Shown: one piece after another, positions 59,320 through 64,000 of the stretch | Numbering within the stretch: position 1 is the stretch's first letter | Layout of the letters: each line of letters begins with the position of its first letter | DNA from: Trichuris trichiura | Taxonomy: Eukaryota > Nematoda > Enoplea > Trichinellida > Trichuridae | Length of the DNA: 64,000 bases | Direction: 5' to 3' | Assembly: GCA_037903355.1 (NCBI GenBank) | Contig: JBAJFE010000005.1 | Coordinates: 2,976,001-3,040,000, forward strand | Notes under the pieces: model-generated | The model's database searches: none | Seen by the model: only the letters and a program-made list of their open reading frames with translations | Told to the model about the DNA's origin: nothing | Translations under genes and position numbers: made by a program

Positions 59320-60500
59320 GAAGTTTTGGTGACACTCTTCAGTTTCGCGACATTTATAACGTGCGCTTGTCGTACTTGCTGGTCGTCAGCTTGCATTAAT
59401 GAGTGGTAGTTTCTGTTGTGGTATTAGGTCATGCAGTATGTAAATTTTATTTTGTTATAAAAGTTTTTCCATCATGTTTCTTGGGAGGTCATAAGTTTTT
59501 TTCACAGATGCTGAGGGAACAGGTAAAGTGAGGATGTACTACTGAAGACTTCATTCCAAAAGTACCGCCGGGCAAAACGTTACGCAGTGCGTCGTGCTTT
59601 GATCGATGGTACTAAGGCAGCCAGTGTGGCAACTCGGATAAGGAATATAAGGAATGCTTAGTTGTCACCGCAGTTGGGAAAGGCAGTTGTCGTTCATCTT
59701 ACTGAAACACTATTTTTCTTGCATATTTCATTGTGGGATTAGTTCATTTGGGCTACGTTAGCTGGCGATGGTAGCAGTTCTTGGAAGGGTTACTGGACTA
59801 ATGATGCTGTAGTTTTTGTCTCTTCGCGGTGCAGCCATTTTAGGAAGGACTGTGCTGTCGGTACTTTTTAGTGAATGATAGTCTGAATACTTCTTACGTA
59901 AAAGCGTATTGTTTCCAGAATGTGTAGTCCAATGTTTGGTGTGCTGAAACTAATCTTCGTACTAAGGAGAATATGCCCACTAGTTTGCGTGGGATTTTCA
60001 ATGGTTTTAATAGTGTCTGAGGGATTTTTCAGTGCGCATAAGGAAAGACCGCGCTTTTGACGGCATATCTGCGGTTTGGAACTTTAGGTGTTTCAACGTT
60101 CTTTGAGCTGAGATTCAATGTGTTCCAACGGTGGAAATTGAACGTGCTGCGCTGTCTTTTATGACGGCGTCATCAACTTGTTACGCAAAGGGTTCGAATT
60201 CACCTCGTTTTGCAGAGTTAGTAAGCTTGATTCACAGGCGGCACAATCTTTAACCATCATTGAAAAATTAGGAAGCAACTCTTCCTTTAATCATGCGAAA
60301 GCAGAGTTTAATTTCAGCAGACAGTAGAGGCTTCTGTATATATTAGTTTAGTTTCTGTTCATACAGTGCAACATTTTCCTTTGTTTACGTGTTTTTGCGG
60401 CTGTTAGTTTCTTCCCATTAGTTGAAACTTTCAAAAATCGAATCTCCTGTACTGAAAGTTTGTTAAATGCACCGCATGTGGCTTCCTTTAAGCGCTGCCG
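59320..60500. repeat. Segmental duplication, partner of 53070-54300
   Basis: The interval is collinear with 53070-54300 with many substitutions and small indels. It lies directly beyond the cystatin-like unit, as its partner does, so the duplicated block included flanking DNA. Confidence 0.62.
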
Positions 60501-60999
60501 TCATGCTGCGGCTCGTGCAAGTTTTTCATTTCCGTTGCAGTAGCTTATGTTCTTCCACGCGTCGATGGGTAATATTGCAGTCTAATAATCAGTGAGAAAA
60601 ATTCTATTTCGTCTGTCATACCGTTAGCGTTGAATGTTAATGACAGGTTGCTGAAATTTGACTTTCTCAAGCTTTAATTAACCTTAACGTAGGTTTCAGT
60701 TTTATTGATGAAAGTGGGAATGAGGTTTATAAAATTAGGACTCCTTTCGAAACGTATTTTGAGGACATGTTTAGGGCTAATAAATCACAGAAAGATTTCG
60801 TTTTCAGATTTTCTTAATAGACTGCTAAGTAGCTGAGCTGTCGTGACTCTTGGTGTCACAATTTATAGTGAGTTTCCATGCTGAAACGTTGCACAATGTT
60901 ATCAAGCCTGAATATAGCTCAGCCTAAATTACCCTATCATGCTTCTGGTATTCGCAATGAGCGTTGCTATTGGCTCAAACGCATTTTAACGTTCTTGGG

Positions 61000-61214
61000 T
61001 TATGAAGTGTGTTACTCTGCCACAGGTTACTGTGTGGTCAGTTTCCATCACATTAAATTAACTATGGCCCACAAACAGTTTGCCACCGTAGTGTTTGTGC
61101 TTATTTATCCAGTTGACTGCAGCGTCTGCGGTTTTCTCCAATATTCCCTGTTCAACGGCTGCAACCTACTTCATTTAGGAGAGAGTAAAGGTTAGCTTTA
61201 GAAGAACCACCATT
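61000..61214 (-). pseudogene. Cystatin-like pseudogene with in-frame stops
   Basis: From ATG 61214 the frame reads MVVLLKLTFTLS, stop, MK, stop, then resumes VAAVEQGILEKTADAAVNWI and NKHKHYGGKLFV before another stop. This aligns along most of exon 1 of the intact copies without a shift over 45 codons. Sequence downstream resembles the family's intron, but exon 2 is not found where expected (about 60440-60560). Confidence 0.8.
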
Positions 61215-62617
61215 ACGTGAATTTCGCTTTCGTAATTCCACGCCAAGGTTCGGTTTACCTGCACATACAACGTATTAATACGTCTTATAATGTACCGAAC
61301 TCCTAATCGATTTGTTACAGTAATATTATTAATAATTGTAACGTAACCGAAAATTAACTATCGATAAGGGTGCATCCACAGTTTATAAACGTATTTCATT
61401 TTACAGTCATGAGTTATGTTACGTTTAAGTTTGCATCTTTTATCGAAAGAGTGCCACATCACCGGAAGCGGTTATCTGTTGCGAAAAATCTATTTTGAAC
61501 TAGCGAACAAATAAAGTTGTGCCAACTGCCACAAGTACGAGATTACTTAGGTATTTCTCCTTTCATTTGTTTTAACGCGTTTAAGTTTGAAACTTAGAAT
61601 ATTGGGGCGTTTAGGCAATGACAAAATAGCGTCGGATTGGGAAACAATTATAGTGTAAAGCTGGGATAGCGTTGTATCAGGTATAAGTCAGTTTCTTAAA
61701 GACGTTTTCCACAGTGTTAGTATTTTTCTTTCTCTATTCCTCTGTTGTCGTTTGACATTATAAGAATGAACTCTCTGCTGGTAGTCTTGAGTACTAAGCA
61801 GAATTTTTAAGAACCTAGGTTTTTGTATCATGTAAGTTCTTCTAGGTAGCTTTGTTAAACAAGCAATACCTTTGCAGTGAAAGCTTGAAAACGTAATACC
61901 TTCGTACAGGACAGTGCATGTTGAATACATATTTTTGTTATGGGAAAAGTCCCGTCAGTCAACATTCAATAAATTTTATTCATTTTATAGCTTTCAGCTC
62001 CAAACTTCACCTGTTAACACTGGTAAGGAGTCAAACATGTTCATAATTAAAGTTTCTCCCGCGTTTCCGGAAAATTTATTGAGACTTCAAGCTTTCTCTG
62101 TACTAAGTTTTAGTATGAGCGGCCAGTTGAAAGCATTCTTTTTAGCATTTGTATTTCTTGCTCATCATACGCGTTTCTTTTTGTATGAAATCAAGGAAGA
62201 CGTAAGCTTAACATACAAGTTGCTCGCTGCTAAATGATTTCAAGCAGTTTTTCGCAGTACAGTTGGTTGAACATGCTTGCTCGTCCTTGGAAACAACTTG
62301 CCTATCTACCGTCATAATTGTGCGTTTGCGGTACTTCTATCTAAGAAATAACAACGCTCTAAGCCTTCATATGCTAATAGAACCGGAGAGTTTCTGGTAG
62401 ATGTTCTTCGCTTTGGATCGGACTGTTTACTGAAACCAATTTTCCATCTATGAAGCGCCACCGCATGCCGCGTCATAAGACAGATAGAGGAAATGCTAAA
62501 ACTGTGCTTTGATTTGTTTTAATATTTTTTTTCAAGCAGAAATGAGACGCTGTCAAAATAATGTGCATTTATACGTCGAAAACACGCGTCTCTCTCTCAA
62601 GATTACTTTGCACCCCA
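61215..62617. other. Spacer in the cystatin-like array
   Basis: AT-rich sequence with no recognisable gene. A probable ATTAAA poly(A) signal for copy 3 (minus strand) lies near 62516. Confidence 0.45.
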
Positions 62618-63440
62618 TCATTTCAGTTTGCTCAACGTTTCCCTTGAGTCGGGATCCATTGGTCCAGTGCTGGCCACAGAATATACTCCACCAGGTTTCT
62701 TTGAGGCAACAACTTTATGCTGCAGCACGGGTGAACGACTGTTCGTAATACATTTGCTTTTGTCGTACTAAATGTAGATAAGTGAATACGTATATGGTGT
62801 AACACAGTTGGATTAATGAAAAGCACGTTGAATTGACTAAATTGTCTCTAACAGAATAAGATCCATTCAGTGATATGCGATTGCCCGCTACGTTATAATT
62901 TGTTGAAAGTGTATTTAGCTTTTCGGATTCTCTCTCAGAATGGCTAATACAAGTTGAAAATGAAATTTTTGAAGTTAAGACTTTTTTAAGACAAACATTG
63001 TTGACGTGATTTGAGCTGAGGAAACATAAAGACGCTCTTCATTTGAAAAGAAGGTTCCTCGACCAGCTTTTTGGTGATCGAGCAGTGGTAATCATAGAGC
63101 TCATGATTTATTGGGTGTGTTCAACACGAGCTGTTCTATAGGGCTATCGAATGTGATTATAGCATTGTTGTGCACATACTTCACTTAATAACACAGTGTA
63201 GCTTACTTGAGTTTTTTTTGAGCATGAAGTCTGAACTGCAATTAAGTCAAAGGTTACTGCATCCTTAGTATCCGTGACATTGAAGTATTGGTAGACGATG
63301 AAAAGTTTGTCACCAGAGTCTTGGTCCTTATTTATGCCATTGACTGCAGCCTGCGCGAATTTTTTGACCAGTGCCTCTTCGACAGCCGAAGCGAATGCCA
63401 AGCACAACAGAGTAACGGCTAATTTCAAAGCAGCAACCAT
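62618..63440 (-). CDS. Cystatin-like secreted protein, copy 3
   Basis: Exon 1 is 63207-63440 (78 aa) and exon 2 is 62618-62767 (49 aa plus stop); the 439-nt intron is GTAAGC...TTTAG, phase 0; the protein has 127 aa. A signal peptide (about 1-19, ending FASA) precedes FAQAAVNGINKDQDSGDKLF. Cysteines 73 and 84 keep the first cystatin disulfide. TKDAVT stands in place of QxVxG. Exon 2 carries RSPVLQHKVVASKKPGG and ends SKLK. Exon 2 is nearly identical to copy 1 at the DNA level over about 80 nt, suggesting recent duplication or gene conversion. Confidence 0.86.
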
Positions 63441-63488
63441 TATGCAAGCGAGCTTTTGTTATTGGATGCAGTCGCTTTGGGCGATCGC

Positions 63489-63496
63489 CTTTTATA
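63489..63496 (-). promoter_or_regulatory. TATA box of cystatin-like copy 3
   Basis: TATAAAAG lies 49-56 nt upstream of the ATG, at the position conserved across the family. Confidence 0.75.
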
Positions 63497-64000
63497 GAAA
63501 TCTTCGGAACGGTTTTGTTGATTTTTCCCATTTGAAAACGCTGCTCGATGTAATATTTGTGATGTCAATGTTAACATGCTATTTGACGATGTGTAGCAGA
63601 AGGGCGCTTCGTTTTCTACGTATTTGAAGTAGTACGTAGCGCTTCCATTGTCTTTAAGTCATGGAATTGATGTTTCGTTTTCGTTATTTGTTTTTAGGTC
63701 CTTCTTTTGTCTTCAGAAATGGCTACATTGTTCTTTCCGTCTTTGAGGGAACAGTATCATACTTGTTTGAACAGGGTACTGCGAACCTCCGGCGGCGAAT
63801 GGTTCCGTTTCGTAGTGCTACTATTCAGAAACGAGCGTTTGTAAATAGACGGTTAAAGCAGAATGCCGACCGAGTTGGTTTTCTTGGTTGCAACTCCCCC
63901 TCCCACTGGAGCACGCCTAACACTGGAGATGGGTTCAGGAGTGACTCTATAGCTCCGCATGCAAGATTTATAGCAGTAAATGTTATGTGATAAAAACGGG
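63497..64000. other. Right end of window, upstream of cystatin-like copy 3
   Basis: An open frame of 109 codons on the plus strand starts at an ATG at 63661 and is not recognised. It could be the beginning of an exon, but there is no supporting context. Confidence 0.3.

Larger units (their letters stand above)
57965..60999. other. Spacer in the cystatin-like array, with ATT repeat and duplicated flank
   Basis: There is an ATT microsatellite at 58326-58369, which creates a poly-tyrosine artefact frame. Two diverged direct repeats (GAAACTGTTTTAGCTCTGTTAC-like) lie near 59030 and 59067. The duplicated flank spans 59320-60500. The segment 60560-60999 looks like the intron of the decayed copy at 61000-61214. 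No gene is supported. Confidence 0.45.

Noticed and set aside
60180..60210. GGGTTCGAATTC, resembling a tRNA B box
   Set aside because: No A box, acceptor stem or anticodon arm could be fitted around it.
62632..62826. Minus-strand frame reading VEYILWPALDQWIP over cystatin-like exon 2
   Set aside because: It is an alternative frame. The frame that joins exon 1 in phase reads KKPGGVYSVASTGPMD and is the one conserved among all copies.

Overview
The window is nuclear DNA of an animal, most likely a clade I nematode such as Trichuris or a relative. The reasons are many very short introns (about 51-60 nt), a PIEZO protein whose segments resemble nematode PEZO-1, a BEL/Pao retrotransposon, and small secreted cystatin-like genes. 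The organism call is an inference and no species is claimed.

Layout. (1) 1,215-16,942 (+): a complete PIEZO mechanosensitive channel gene. I traced 35 coding exons that stay in frame from ATG to stop (6,930 nt, 2,309 aa). Most introns are tiny; three large ones (1,417-3,188; 5,654-8,037; 11,072-13,100) hold the non-coding material, and the last carries nested foldback elements with AAT/ATT microsatellites. (2) 17,857-20,479 (+): a two-exon RING/B-box/coiled-coil protein (TRIM-like). (3) 23,710-24,390 (-): an intronless RAB28-like GTPase with two altered nucleotide-binding motifs. (4) 24.4-40.45 kb: a 16-kb stretch with no gene I can recognise, but with two long foldbacks, a 128-bp AAT array and an apparent excess of the 8-mer TTCCCGCC. 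(5) 40,457-46,649 (-): a BEL/Pao LTR retrotransposon with one 1,894-codon open gag-pol frame, about 3% LTR divergence and a 4-bp target duplication (AGTC). (6) 47,767-49,053 (+): an intronless rhodopsin-family GPCR resembling neuropeptide (FMRFamide-type) receptors. (7) 51.3-63.5 kb (-): a tandem family of cystatin-like secreted proteins. Three complete two-exon genes and three decayed copies share TATA-box spacing, splice sites, intron sequence and a variant poly(A) signal.

The genes do not form a pathway. PIEZO, RAB28 and the GPCR are single-copy cellular genes. The cystatin-like array is the lineage-specific part and shows birth-and-death evolution. Its proteins keep a cystatin-like disulfide and two-exon design but lack the QxVxG inhibitory loop and the second disulfide, so they may be a distinct secreted family. 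Between genes I see diverged repeats and low-complexity AT-rich sequence; no rRNA, tRNA or CRISPR array was found.
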